Below are positions 16,030 to 25,195 of a stretch of 64,000 nucleotides of DNA, piece by piece. Position numbers and translations under genes: made by a program. The notes under the pieces were generated by a model that worked only from the letters and a program-made list of their open reading frames with translations, made no database searches and was not told the origin of the DNA. Within the stretch, counting starts at the first letter, position 1; each line of letters begins with the position of its first letter. Where the stretch lies: positions 186,001 through 250,000 of the forward strand of contig NZ_MRCQ01000007.1 in assembly GCF_002304005.1 (NCBI RefSeq), read 5' to 3'. The DNA is from Flavobacterium sp. ACN6 (GTDB lineage Bacteria; Bacteroidota; Bacteroidia; Flavobacteriales; Flavobacteriaceae).

Positions 16030-17019
16030 ATGAAATCAAAAATCATTTCGTTAATCGTCGTATTTACCTCTTTGCAGACCATGGCTCAGGAAAAAGAACC
16101 AGGAATGAAAACCTTTGGAAAAGCAATTGTAGACAAATTTCCCACAACGCGGACTTTTGACATACAATACGAACAACTTGGACCATCGAATTACGATTCG
16201 GAATTATTTGGAAATAAATTGGAAAGAGGAAGAATCGAAAACCACAGCCGACTAAAAGCAGCTTTTAATCTTCCGTTTTATGCTTCAAAATCCAAACGTT
16301 TTGTGTTGACAACTTCACTGCGTTATAAATATGAAAGTTATGATTTTGGAGACATTTACAATTATGGCACTACTCAAACTTATACGAGAGAAAATCAGGA
16401 TATTCACTATTGGGCGGGTGCAGTAAGTGCTACTTATATGTCGTCACTTTTTAATAAACCGGTTATTTACAGCGCGACAGCAACGGTTGATGGAAATGAA
16501 GACGATTTGCAGCGTATAAAAGGATTTGCTTCTGCTGTTTTGGTTCTTAAAAGAACACCTTCTACGACCATTACTGCGGGTGTTTTGGTTTTGCTGGATC
16601 CGTCGTCTATTGTACCGCTTACGCCGCTTTTCTCGATTAATCATAAATTTAAAAATTCAAAATGGGACATGGATTTCATTCTTCCCCAACGATTGTTGTT
16701 TAGAAGGGAATTGTTAGAAAATGGAAGAATTTCCTTAGGAACAGAATTGAATACTGAAAGTTTTTACCTAAATTTAAACTCCCCAAATTTAAATGGTGTT
16801 TACGAACTCAACCAGTTAGAGTTAAAATCGGGTATTACATACGAATACAGCTTTACCCCAAAGCTGATCGCATTTGTTAAAGGCGGATTTAATAATGTCG
16901 TAAGTGCTCGAATTACCGAGAAAGGAGAACGGACAAACCGATATGTTTACGACCAAAAAGAAGATACTCAAGGGTATTTTAGATTGGGTGTTTCGTATAA
17001 TCTTTTTAATCGAAAGTAA
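16030..17019 (+). CDS. Outer-membrane beta-barrel protein (DUF6268-like)
   Basis: 329 residues with a Sec signal peptide (MKSKIISLIVVFTSLQTMAQ). The rest is a chain of amphipathic strands (FDIQYEQLGPSNYDSELFG, FVLTTSLRYKYESYDFG, SKWDMDFILPQRLLFRRELL) ending with RLGVSYNLFNRK, whose terminal aromatic strand is typical of outer-membrane barrels. The overall pattern fits the DUF6268 barrel family of Bacteroidota, though I assign this by eye. It is divergent from the LytS/LytTR operon and is the obvious candidate target of that system. Substrate, if it is a channel, unknown. Confidence 0.75.
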   Translation: MKSKIISLIVVFTSLQTMAQEKEPGMKTFGKAIVDKFPTTRTFDIQYEQLGPSNYDSELFGNKLERGRIENHSRLKAAFNLPFYASKSKRFVLTTSLRYKYESYDFGDIYNYGTTQTYTRENQDIHYWAGAVSATYMSSLFNKPVIYSATATVDGNEDDLQRIKGFASAVLVLKRTPSTTITAGVLVLLDPSSIVPLTPLFSINHKFKNSKWDMDFILPQRLLFRRELLENGRISLGTELNTESFYLNLNSPNLNGVYELNQLELKSGITYEYSFTPKLIAFVKGGFNNVVSARITEKGERTNRYVYDQKEDTQGYFRLGVSYNLFNRK

Positions 17020-17054
17020 GGATTTATATGTTTCAAGAATTAAAAGGGTCATCT

Positions 17055-17267
17055 ATGGTTGTGGAAATTTTTAAAACGAATGTTCAGAAAGAATCTGATA
17101 AAGACTATGTAATCGCCGTTATTCAAACTCAATTTCCTAATTATAAAATTAATTTTGATCTGGAGGATTGTGATAAAATTTTAAGAGTCGAAGGAATTGA
17201 CCTCGAGTGTGATAATATTATGGATTATGTACATTGTCTGGGATATACCTGTGTGAGACTCGATTAA
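17055..17267 (+). CDS. Small HMA-fold-like protein without metal site
   Basis: 70 residues from the ATG at 17055 (MVVEIFKTNVQKESDKDYV); an in-frame ATG at 17028 would add nine residues but lies only 8 bp after the preceding stop. The strand-helix-strand pattern (VVEIFKTNV, AVIQTQFPNYKINFDLEDCD, KILRVEG) resembles the heavy-metal-associated ferredoxin-like fold, but the CxxC metal motif is absent. Two or three scattered Cys remain (EDCDK, DLECD, HCLGYTC). Function unknown. It is followed by a terminator shared with the convergent gene. Confidence 0.7.
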   Translation: MVVEIFKTNVQKESDKDYVIAVIQTQFPNYKINFDLEDCDKILRVEGIDLECDNIMDYVHCLGYTCVRLD

Positions 17268-17328
17268 TTTGTTGTTTTTTATAGCTCTCTAGAAAGCTGT
17301 TAGTTTAATGATATTTACGATTATAAAT

Positions 17329-17356
17329 AAAAAAGGAAGCCTAAGCTTCCTTTTTT
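17329..17356. terminator. Bidirectional terminator
   Basis: A perfect 12-bp stem (AAAAAAGGAAGC with GCTTCCTTTTTT) around CTAA between convergent genes ending at 17267 and 17365. Confidence 0.9.
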
Positions 17357-17364
17357 GGTTGAAA

Positions 17365-18621
17365 TTATTTCGATCGCTGTTCTAACTTAAGCAGACGATT
17401 TTCGAGTTCTATAATTTTAGTATCTTTATTTTCTACTTCCTTTTGTAATGCTTCAATCTGGGGTTGCTGTTCTTGCACCGCTTTTACCAATGGGACTACA
17501 AACTCTGCATAGCGAAGGCTGTAAAAATCTTTATCGTTTTGTGGTTTTACAATACCATTAAAATCATAGCCAATACTGTTTGCCGCAAGTTCTACTTCCT
17601 GAGCAATAAAACCTGACTGTAAATCCTGAGCCCCGGTTTTCATTTTGTAGTTTACCGGACGTAGTTTAGTAATAAAGTCTAAGCCATAGGGGCTTGTTAC
17701 AATATCTTTTTTCAAACGCAGATCTGAACCAATAGACCAGTTTACTGCGCCGCCAATACTAGTCATGTCACTATTTCCTATTTGTACAGTATTAGAACCT
17801 CTTCCTAGCGCGCCGTATCCTATTACTACTTGGTTGGTAACATTGTCAGACGGTGAAGAGGTGTCATTACCAATGTATATAGATTTGTTACTTTTTAGCA
17901 ATTTAGCAGCTGTCGTATTAGACCCTGCGTTATTACCAACTGCAGTATTGTCATCTCCTGTTGTTAAATTGGTTAGTGCTTCATATCCAAATGCTGTATT
18001 TCTACTTGCGCTTAAAGCACTTGTTAAAGCAAGCGCCCCTATTCCAGTATTGCTGCCTCCGGTTTTATTATTGGTTAATGCCTGGCTTCCCAGTGCAGTA
18101 TTAAAGGCTCCGGTAGTATTTAGGGTTAAAGCATTGTCTCCAATTGCTGTATTATACAAACCTGTACCTGTAAAAGGACAGCTGCCATATCCAAAAGCAG
18201 TGTTGCCTTGAGCAAGTTTCCCGGCGAAGCTGTTATTTATTTTAAATACTAAATCTTTATTATCAGTAGTACCTATAAAATTTGATATGATAGTGCCTGA
18301 ATTTCCGTTTGTATTCCAGCCTGTATTCCAAGTCTGCTGCAGTAGACCGTTATTGTCTACTGTCACAATTTTATCTCCAGAACCATTCGTGAGTCCTTTT
18401 ATTGAAAGAGTAAAATCTGATGTTGTTGTTAAAACAGTAGGCTGTGTCAAAGTTCCGCCCAGTTTTATAGTGTTATTAGCAAGTGTTAAGCCGTTGTTTG
18501 CAATACCTGGGGCTGCAGGGTAAATGATTACTTTTTTTCCGTTTGGTGTCACAACAGTTTCGGTTTGTGCTATTACGAGTGCGCTTTGAATCAATAAAAA
18601 CAAGCAGACTAATTTTTTCAT
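17365..18621 (-). CDS. Secreted tail-fibre-like protein with S74 chaperone domain (paralog 1)
   Basis: 418 residues: signal peptide (MKKLVCLFLLIQSALVIAQ), a family-specific N-terminal block (VVTPNGKKVIIYPAAPG), a Gly/Asn/Thr-rich repeat region of about 145-270 resembling adhesin head repeats (NTAIGDNALTLNTTG, NTALGSQALTNNKTG), then the S74 domain from about 299 (IGSDLRLKKDI) and a C-terminal coiled coil (VENKDTKIIELENRLLKLEQ). The SDxRLK motif keeps the Ser and Lys of the S74 autoprotease, so trimer-driven self-cleavage is expected. It lies 22 bp downstream of paralog 2 and is probably cotranscribed. No T9SS sorting domain is present. Confidence 0.85.
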   Translation of the reverse strand: MKKLVCLFLLIQSALVIAQTETVVTPNGKKVIIYPAAPGIANNGLTLANNTIKLGGTLTQPTVLTTTSDFTLSIKGLTNGSGDKIVTVDNNGLLQQTWNTGWNTNGNSGTIISNFIGTTDNKDLVFKINNSFAGKLAQGNTAFGYGSCPFTGTGLYNTAIGDNALTLNTTGAFNTALGSQALTNNKTGGSNTGIGALALTSALSASRNTAFGYEALTNLTTGDDNTAVGNNAGSNTTAAKLLKSNKSIYIGNDTSSPSDNVTNQVVIGYGALGRGSNTVQIGNSDMTSIGGAVNWSIGSDLRLKKDIVTSPYGLDFITKLRPVNYKMKTGAQDLQSGFIAQEVELAANSIGYDFNGIVKPQNDKDFYSLRYAEFVVPLVKAVQEQQPQIEALQKEVENKDTKIIELENRLLKLEQRSK

Positions 18622-18643
18622 GGTATTTTTTTTAAGTGAACTA

Positions 18644-19915
18644 TTATTTAAATTCCTGCTCTAATTTTAGCAGACGATTTTCGATTTCTAAAATCTGGGC
18701 ATCTTTACTTTTCAACTGTTCTCGTAAGGATACAATTTGCAGCTGTCTTTCTTGTACCGCTTTTACCAGTGGTACTACAAACTCTGCATAACGCAGGCTG
18801 TAAAAGTCTTTCTCGTTTTGCGGTTTAACAACACCATTAAATTCATACCCAATATTATTAGCGGCAGCTTCTGCCTCTTGTGCAATAAAACCGGATTGTA
18901 AATCTTGTGATCCGGTTTTCATTTTGTAGTTTACAGGACGTAATTTGTTAATGAAATTCAAGCCGTAAGGACTTGGTGTAATATCTTTTTTTAAACGGAT
19001 ATCTGAGCCAATAGACCAGTCTACAGCACCACCAATACTAGTGGTAGAACCGTTTCCTAGATATACTGTATTTGAACCTTTTCCTATTACATCGTAGCCA
19101 ATTACAATTTGATTTGTAATGTCGTCATAAGGTGCACGCGTCAGCGAACCTATAAAAACCGATTGGGTGCTTTTTGTCAATTTGTTAAGGTTTACAGTAA
19201 GGTACACCCCGGCATAATTACCAATTCCAACATTATCTTCTCCTACTGTTAAAAGGGTAAGGGGTCTGTAACCAATTCCATTGTTGCTGTTTAAACTACT
19301 CATACTCTCTAGTGCACCCATTCCTGCACTAGTATTACTGCCTCCAGTTTTATTAGTATATAATGACTGGCCTCCGACGGTGGTATTGTTACTGCCTGAC
19401 GTATTACCAGTTAGTGATGAGTAGCCAATACCCGTATTATACTGTCCTGTGATGCCAGTAAGACTACCACTGCTAGATCCAAGTAAAGTGTTATTAATGC
19501 TAATTTGTCCAGCTCTAGTGTTCCCTCTCCTCAACCTTAAATCTTGATTGTCATAATTGCCTATATAATCTGTTTCGGGATCAGTGTCTGCGTTTCCGTT
19601 TAAGCTCCAGTTCCTACTGGACGTTTTATGCAGAACTCCATTACTGTCTATTGTTAAAAGATAATCAGGATCGTTAATATCTTGTAGTCCTTGAATACTA
19701 AGTGGGTAACCAAAGCTTGCACTTATAACCGAAGCTTTTGTTAAAGCTCCGCCCAGCTGGACAGTATTATTTTCAAGAGTTAAACCATTATCTGCCATGC
19801 CTGGTGCAGCAGGATAAAAAGTTACTTTTTTCCCGTTTGGTGTCACAAGTTTTTCTATTTGTGCCACCATAAATGCGCTTTGAAGTAGTAGAAACACGCA
19901 TACTATGTTTTTCAT
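18644..19915 (-). CDS. Secreted tail-fibre-like protein with S74 chaperone domain (paralog 2)
   Basis: 423 residues with the same plan as its neighbours: signal peptide (MKNIVCVFLLLQSAFMVAQ), the LVTPNGKKVTFYPAAPG block, head-like repeats (NTGIGYSSLTGNTSG, NTTVGGQSLYTNKTG), S74 domain from about residue 303 (IGSDIRLKKDITPSPYG) and a terminal coiled coil. The catalytic Ser-Lys pair of S74 is kept. The S74 and coiled-coil segments are far more alike among the three paralogs than the repeat region, which differs in unit number and sequence. Upstream at 19966-19973 a TAACTTTG -7 box is present on the minus strand without a good -33 partner. Confidence 0.85.
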   Translation of the reverse strand: MKNIVCVFLLLQSAFMVAQIEKLVTPNGKKVTFYPAAPGMADNGLTLENNTVQLGGALTKASVISASFGYPLSIQGLQDINDPDYLLTIDSNGVLHKTSSRNWSLNGNADTDPETDYIGNYDNQDLRLRRGNTRAGQISINNTLLGSSSGSLTGITGQYNTGIGYSSLTGNTSGSNNTTVGGQSLYTNKTGGSNTSAGMGALESMSSLNSNNGIGYRPLTLLTVGEDNVGIGNYAGVYLTVNLNKLTKSTQSVFIGSLTRAPYDDITNQIVIGYDVIGKGSNTVYLGNGSTTSIGGAVDWSIGSDIRLKKDITPSPYGLNFINKLRPVNYKMKTGSQDLQSGFIAQEAEAAANNIGYEFNGVVKPQNEKDFYSLRYAEFVVPLVKAVQERQLQIVSLREQLKSKDAQILEIENRLLKLEQEFK

Positions 19916-20132
19916 TTTTTTATTTTTTTAGGATTGGTATTATTTTTAGTCAATTATTCATAATGCAAAGTTATCTGAAGATCAATTGCTTATGTGTCTG
20001 TAGAAGTTTAAAGAATTGTAGAATAAGCTTTTTTTTCAGTGCCGTAATGCGGTGCAGAAATACCTTATCATTTTATTAAAAAGAAGAAATATATGCTGAG
20101 TACTTTTTTTAAGTTTTTAGGGATTTAAAAAT

Positions 20133-20177
20133 AAAAAGGAGTTTTTAATCATTGCTGTCGATTAAAAACTCCTTTTT
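20133..20177. terminator. Long perfect bidirectional terminator
   Basis: AAAAAGGAGTTTTTAATC and its exact complement GATTAAAAACTCCTTTTT form an 18-bp stem around a 9-nt loop. It ends paralog 3 (stop at 20228) and isolates it from paralog 2. Confidence 0.9.
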
Positions 20178-20227
20178 ATTTATGAACTTTTTATACAAAT
20201 AGTTACAACAAAAATATGCAAATGGTA

Positions 20228-21778
20228 TTACTGCAATCGCTGTTCTAACTTTAAAAGGCGATTTTCGATTTCTAAAATCTGAGCATTTTTACTCTCGAGT
20301 TGTTTTTGCAAAGATTCAATTTTAATTTCTGCCTGTTTTTGCAAAGTTTCAATTTGTAACTGTTGTTCTTGTACCGCTTTTACCAAAGGCACAACAAACT
20401 CTGTATACCGAAGGCTGTAAAAATCAGTATCATTTTTGGGTTTTATAATTCCATTAAACTCGTATCCAATGCTATTTGCAGCCTTTTCTACTTCCTGGGC
20501 AATAAATCCTGACTGCAAATCTGTGGTCCCTGTTTTCATTTTGTAATTTACCGGGCGCAGTTTAGTAATAAAGTCTAACCCATATGGGCTTGTTACAATA
20601 TCTTTTTTTAAACGCATATCTGAACCAATAGACCAGTTTACTGCTCCGCCAATATCTGTCACAAAAAGATTTCCTATTTGTACAGAATTACTGCCTCGTC
20701 CATTAGCTCCATATCCTATAACTATCTGATTTGTCTGGTTATCTCCTAATGGCTTGCTGCCATAACCTATCATAACAGAATTATCTACCATCGCAACACT
20801 GCCAGCACTATGTGGACCAATAACGACATTATTACTTCCTGATCTGTTATTATCTAATGCCTGATAGCCCAAAACAATATTGTCATTACCTGTAGTGTTT
20901 CTGGATAAACCATGTCCTATTGATATATTCTGACTTCCTGTTGTATTTGAAGACATTACTGCAAAGCCAATTGCTACATTTTCATGTCCACTGGTAAGGT
21001 TGTAAAGCGATTCACGTCCAATGGCAACATTAGTATTGCCAATGGTAGCCTTGAGCATGGCATAATCTCCTATCGCTACATTTGTTCTTCCCCCTGTATT
21101 ATTATAAAGCGCCTGATACCCAATTCCAATATTACTATCTCCATTAAAGTTATTATAAAGCGCCTGATATCCAATTCCAATATTTTGATCTCCACTAGTA
21201 GTGCTATAAAGCGATTGATCTCCTATTCCAATATTACTGTTTGCAGTAGTATTTTTACTCAAAGTCCCAGTACCCAAGGCAATATTATTAATTCCAGTTG
21301 TAGTGTTATTTAATGCACCAAATCCAAAAGAAGTATTATTAATACCTAGTAAACCACTCATAATATTATTTCTCTTAAATACTAAGTCAGCATTATCCAT
21401 AGTTCCTAAAAAATGCAGGCTTGGATCTATATTTGCGTTTCCACTTGTATCCCAGCCGTTATTTTGTCTTGCACGGAGAACACCCGTGTATGAGTCTACT
21501 GTAACAATATAATTATCATTTATATCTGCATAACCTTCGCTTAATTTAAGCCCCTTAATAGCAAGTGTGAAAGCATCTGTTGTAGTTAAGACAGAAGGCT
21601 GTACTAAAGCCCCGCCAAGCTGTATATGGTTATTGTTAAGTGTTAAACCATTGTCTGCTGTGCCTGGAGCAGCAGGATAAACAACTACTTTTTTTCCGTT
21701 TGGCGTAACAACCGTTTCGGTTTGTGCCATCATAAATGCGCTTTGAATCAATAAGAGCCAGCATGTAATTTTTTTCAT
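20228..21778 (-). CDS. Secreted tail-fibre-like protein with S74 chaperone domain (paralog 3, longest)
   Basis: 516 residues from the ATG at 21778, where the signal peptide MKKITCWLLLIQSAFMMAQ starts; an in-frame ATG 19 codons upstream would hide it. The repeat region is the longest of the three, with at least eight units of a 17-residue repeat such as GDQNIGIGYQALYNNFN and GDSNIGIGYQALYNNTG, the latter two nearly identical, pointing to recent internal duplication. The S74 domain begins near residue 385 (IGSDMRLKKDI) and an extended coiled coil ends the chain. Role unknown; a trimeric surface fibre is inferred from the domain set. Confidence 0.85.
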   Translation of the reverse strand: MKKITCWLLLIQSAFMMAQTETVVTPNGKKVVVYPAAPGTADNGLTLNNNHIQLGGALVQPSVLTTTDAFTLAIKGLKLSEGYADINDNYIVTVDSYTGVLRARQNNGWDTSGNANIDPSLHFLGTMDNADLVFKRNNIMSGLLGINNTSFGFGALNNTTTGINNIALGTGTLSKNTTANSNIGIGDQSLYSTTSGDQNIGIGYQALYNNFNGDSNIGIGYQALYNNTGGRTNVAIGDYAMLKATIGNTNVAIGRESLYNLTSGHENVAIGFAVMSSNTTGSQNISIGHGLSRNTTGNDNIVLGYQALDNNRSGSNNVVIGPHSAGSVAMVDNSVMIGYGSKPLGDNQTNQIVIGYGANGRGSNSVQIGNLFVTDIGGAVNWSIGSDMRLKKDIVTSPYGLDFITKLRPVNYKMKTGTTDLQSGFIAQEVEKAANSIGYEFNGIIKPKNDTDFYSLRYTEFVVPLVKAVQEQQLQIETLQKQAEIKIESLQKQLESKNAQILEIENRLLKLEQRLQ

Positions 21779-22016
21779 TTTAAAACCTTTTGTTTTTTGT
21801 AGGAGTGGCAAGTTAAGGGACATCTGAGAATTCAATAGGATTAAGAAGTTTTTTTTATAAGAAAATAGGGTTAATTTTTGAAAAAAGAAAGTTGTCGAAA
21901 CATATTAATTCTGTTGTTAGGGCAGAGATATAAAAACCCACTAAATATACCTCACCATTAACTTTATGTTTGTTGTTTCTTATGGAATGTTTTTAAAAAA
22001 TTAGCTTTATACAAAA

Positions 22017-22048
22017 AAACAGGTGTAAATACGCAGCTGTACCTGTTT
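22017..22048. terminator. Hairpin in the 470-bp gap before sulP
   Basis: AAACAGGT and ACCTGTTT form an 8-bp stem over a 16-nt loop, with A-rich left and T-rich right flanks. It lies between divergent genes, so what it would terminate is unclear. Nothing else was seen in 21779-22230. Confidence 0.4.
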
Positions 22049-22236
22049 GTTTTGTAAGTATTTTTGTGAAATATTTCTAAATAAATTATAACATACAAGA
22101 TGCTAGGTTTTATTCTTTCGATTTTAATTTTCCTTTTAGAACAGTTCAGCTAATACGGCTGTTTTAACTTATCGTATAATTTCCTGCCACTTTTTCACTA
22201 CGAAAAGGTTTGTTCTTTTTTTGCATATTATTTTTC

Positions 22237-22244
22237 TAATTTTG
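22237..22244 (+). promoter_or_regulatory. -7 promoter element just before the sulP start
   Basis: TAATTTTG matches TAnnTTTG and ends four bases before the ATG; the nearest TTG boxes are at 13 or 24 nt. A leaderless transcript is implied if it is used. Confidence 0.4.
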
Positions 22245-22248
22245 TGCC

Positions 22249-23778
22249 ATGAAAAAAGCTTTCCAACTCTTCGATTTTACCCAGAAGGTCAATTACAAAA
22301 ATGAAATTTTAGCCGGTTTAACCGTAGCAATGACTATGATTCCAGAATCTTTATCGTTTGCTATCTTGGCTGGATTTCCGCCTTTGGTCGGACTATATGC
22401 CGCATTTATTGCGGGTTTAGTAACCGCTATATTTGGCGGAAGACCTGGAATGATCTCTGGCGGAGCGGGGGCAACGGTAATAGTTTTGATTGCTCTGATG
22501 AAATCACACGGAATAGAATATGTTTTTGCTGCCGTCGCACTTGGCGGAGTAGTGCAAATTTGTATCGGACTTTTTAAACTCGGAAAATTTATTCGGTTAG
22601 TGCCGCAGCCCGTTATGTTTGGTTTTGTAAACGGATTAGCAGTTGTGATTTTTATGTCGCAGCTGGAACAGTTTAAAACGATGGTAAACGGTCAGGTTTC
22701 TTGGCTTCAGGGAACTCCTTTGTATATTATGCTCGGATTGGTTGCGCTGACAGTCGCTATTGTTTTGATTTTTCCTAAAATTACAAAAGCGGTTCCAGCT
22801 TCCTTAGTTGCTATTATGGTAGTTTTTGCTTTGGTAATTGTGTTTAATATCCAAACCAAAACGGTAGAAGATATTGCTTCCGTTCAAGGCGGTTTTCCTC
22901 CATTTCATATTCCTAATATTCCAATTTCTTTTGAGACTTTAAAAGTCATATTTCCCTATTCCGTAATTGTAGCGGCAGTTGGTTTGACGGAAGGTTTGCT
23001 TACGCTGAATTTAGTCGACGAAATTACCGGAACGCGCGGAAACAGCAATCGTGAATGTATTGCGCAGGGAAGCTCTAATATTTTAAACGGCTTTTTCTAC
23101 GGAATGGGAGGATGCCCAATGATTGCACAAACTTTGGTGAATCTTGGTGCTGGATCGAGAGCAAGACTTTCTGGAATTATTGCTTCATTGACGATCTTAA
23201 TAATCATACTTTTTGGAGCGCCTGTAATTGGTAAATTGCCAATGGCGGCTTTAGTTGGCGTTATGATGATGGTTGCCATTACGACTTTTGAATGGGCGAG
23301 TTTCAGAATTATCAACAAAATGCCAAGACACGATATTTTCGTTGGAATTCTGGTTGCTTTAATTACAATTGTACTGCACAATCTGGCTTTGGCAGTTTTA
23401 ATTGGTGTGATTATTTCGGCTTTGGTTTTTGCCTGGGAAAGTGCCAAAAGAATTCGTGCCAGACAATATGTTGATGAAGAAGGAATAAAGCATTATGAAA
23501 TTTACGGTCCGTTATTCTTCGGATCTATAACGGCTTTTATGGAAAAGTTCGATATTCAAAACGATCCAAATCATGTGATTATTGACTTTAAAGAAAGCCG
23601 CGTTTCAGATATGTCGGCCATTGAAGCCTTGAATAATCTGACTAAGAAATACAATCTGGAAAATAAAACAATAGAATTGCAACATTTAAGCTCAGATTGC
23701 ATGCAATTACTTAAAAACGCCGATGCGGTTATTAATGTCAATGTTATTGAAGATCCGACTTATAAAGTGGTGTCTTGA
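22249..23778 (+). CDS. SulP-family anion transporter with STAS domain
   Basis: 509 residues. The membrane domain (about 1-400) starts with the family signature ILAGLTVAMTMIPESLSFAI and continues with GLYAAFIAGLVTAIFGGRPG and MISGGAGATVIV; roughly 11-12 hydrophobic spans are visible. The C-terminal 85 residues are a STAS domain (HVIIDFKESRVSDMSAIEAL). SulP proteins move sulfate, bicarbonate or other anions across the inner membrane, usually with Na+ or H+; the substrate cannot be deduced here. The gene is monocistronic and is followed by palindromic repeats. Confidence 0.9.
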   Translation: MKKAFQLFDFTQKVNYKNEILAGLTVAMTMIPESLSFAILAGFPPLVGLYAAFIAGLVTAIFGGRPGMISGGAGATVIVLIALMKSHGIEYVFAAVALGGVVQICIGLFKLGKFIRLVPQPVMFGFVNGLAVVIFMSQLEQFKTMVNGQVSWLQGTPLYIMLGLVALTVAIVLIFPKITKAVPASLVAIMVVFALVIVFNIQTKTVEDIASVQGGFPPFHIPNIPISFETLKVIFPYSVIVAAVGLTEGLLTLNLVDEITGTRGNSNRECIAQGSSNILNGFFYGMGGCPMIAQTLVNLGAGSRARLSGIIASLTILIIILFGAPVIGKLPMAALVGVMMMVAITTFEWASFRIINKMPRHDIFVGILVALITIVLHNLALAVLIGVIISALVFAWESAKRIRARQYVDEEGIKHYEIYGPLFFGSITAFMEKFDIQNDPNHVIIDFKESRVSDMSAIEALNNLTKKYNLENKTIELQHLSSDCMQLLKNADAVINVNVIEDPTYKVVS

Positions 23779-23796
23779 TAATGGTTAATTATTAAT

Positions 23797-23829
23797 TGTG
23801 AATTGTAAATTGTGAATTATGAATTGACC
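23797..23829. repeat. Degenerate heptad repeat, TGAATTG type
   Basis: Seven-base period TTAATTG, TGAATTG, TAAATTG, TGAATTA, TGAATTG immediately after the sulP stop codon. Confidence 0.6.
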
Positions 23830-23836
23830 TTACATT

Positions 23837-24106
23837 AAACCCGACAGGTTTTAAAAACCTGTCGGGTTTGTTGTTTCGATCACATAACGTGTATTCTGTA
23901 GAGACGCACAGCAGTGCGTCTACATAATGTTTGGTTATCATTTCTCATCATACCGTAAACCCGACAGGTTTTAAAAACCTGTCGGGTTTGTTGTTTCGAT
24001 CACATAACGTATATTCTGTAGAGACGCACTGCAGTGCGTCTTATGCGTTACGCGGCCACACAGTTTTGATATGCGTTACGTAGACGCACTGCAGTGCGTC
24101 TCTACA
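23837..24106. repeat. Two families of perfect palindromes upstream of the AraC gene
   Basis: Family P1: AAACCCGACAGGTTTT, one central base, then its complement (33 bp) at 23837-23869 and 23957-23989. Family P2: TGTAGAGACGCACTGCAG and complement at about 23897-23923, 24017-24041 and 24080-24106. The P1 and P2 pair together with its linker (GTTTCGATCACATAACGT) is repeated as a ~85-bp direct repeat. The same two families reappear at 26098-26230 beyond the SDR gene. Positions 24110-24195 hold a heptad-like AT-rich run and the AraC promoter box. Confidence 0.9.
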
Positions 24107-24183
24107 AATATACTTTGGGTAATTAGACATTTGTAAAAATTATCTAATTGACAAATTTCCTAATCAGCATAATTTGATTTTCG

Positions 24184-24191
24184 TAACTTTG
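24184..24191 (+). promoter_or_regulatory. -7 promoter element just before the AraC gene
   Basis: TAACTTTG, exact TAnnTTTG, ends four bases before the ATG at 24196; no well-spaced TTG is seen. Suggests a leaderless mRNA. Confidence 0.4.
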
Positions 24192-24195
24192 CCAA

Positions 24196-25104
24196 ATGAA
24201 ACTAACAGAAACACTCGAAGATTTTTATACCGTAAAAATAAAAGGAATGCCCGAGAATCTTAAAAAAGAAATCGGACATTTTAATGTTTTTAAATTAGAT
24301 GATTATGTTGGGAGTACTTGTAATCCATTGCCTTATACACGAAAAGACTTTTATAAAATAAGTTTAATCATTGGTAAAAACAAAGTACATTATGCCGATA
24401 AAGTTGTCACGATAGAAGATCAAGCTTTGTTTTTTGCAAATCCGCAGATTCCATATAGCTGGGAACATATTGATGAAAATCAAACCGGATTTTTCTGCAT
24501 TTTTACTGATGCCTTTTTTAATCAATTTGGGAATTTAAAAGAATATCCTTTGTTCCAGCCCGGCGGAAATCCAGTTGTTCCTATTTCAAATGAATTAGCA
24601 GAATCTTTAAAAAGAGTTTATTTGAAAATGTTTGACGAAATCAATTCAGATTACGCTTTTAAATATGATGTCCTTCGTAATTTGGTTTTTGAAATTATTC
24701 ATCTTGCACTCAAAACACAAACTGTAACTAGTTCATTATATAGTAAATCGAATGCAACTATTCGGGTTTCTTCCTTGTTTTTAGAGTTATTAGAACGCCA
24801 GTTTCCGATTGAATCGATATCGCAGCAAATCAATTTTCGTTCCCCATCTGAATTTGCCAATCAGTTAAATGTGCATGTCAATCATTTGAATAAAGCTTTA
24901 AAAGAAACCACAGGAAAAACAACTTCGCAGATTATTGCCGAAAGAATTGTTCAGGAAGCAATGATTTTACTGAAACAAACCAATTGGAATATAAATGAAA
25001 TTGCGTGGTGTTTAGGTTTCGAAGAACTGTCTCATTTCATCAATTTCTTCAAGAAAAATGTTCAGGTTTCTCCTAAAAACTATCGTCTGACTGAAATTAT
25101 TTGA
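24196..25104 (+). CDS. AraC-family transcriptional regulator
   Basis: 302 residues. The N-terminal 160 residues form a cupin-like sensor half (DYVGSTCNPLPYTRKDFYKI, ALFFANPQIPYSWEH), and the C-terminal 100 residues carry the two helix-turn-helices of AraC/XylS proteins (FRSPSEFANQLNVHVNHLNK, then MILLKQTNWNINEIAWCLGF and LSHFINFFKKNVQVSPKNYR). It lies 91 bp upstream of an SDR oxidoreductase on the same strand, an arrangement in which the regulator commonly controls its partner. The ligand is unknown. Confidence 0.9.
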   Translation: MKLTETLEDFYTVKIKGMPENLKKEIGHFNVFKLDDYVGSTCNPLPYTRKDFYKISLIIGKNKVHYADKVVTIEDQALFFANPQIPYSWEHIDENQTGFFCIFTDAFFNQFGNLKEYPLFQPGGNPVVPISNELAESLKRVYLKMFDEINSDYAFKYDVLRNLVFEIIHLALKTQTVTSSLYSKSNATIRVSSLFLELLERQFPIESISQQINFRSPSEFANQLNVHVNHLNKALKETTGKTTSQIIAERIVQEAMILLKQTNWNINEIAWCLGFEELSHFINFFKKNVQVSPKNYRLTEII

Positions 25105-25195
25105 TTTTTGCAACTTCTTGCTTGATTGCTTTAATTTTTAAGAAGTACTTAGCCAATACCTTTGTCGTGTAATTAAAACGTAAAAATTTAATATC

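Noticed and set aside
18044..18211. Plus-strand open frames opposite the tail-fibre genes (17765-18211, 20984-21313)
   Set aside because: They mirror the Gly/Asn/Thr repeats of the real genes on the other strand and lack signals or known domains.
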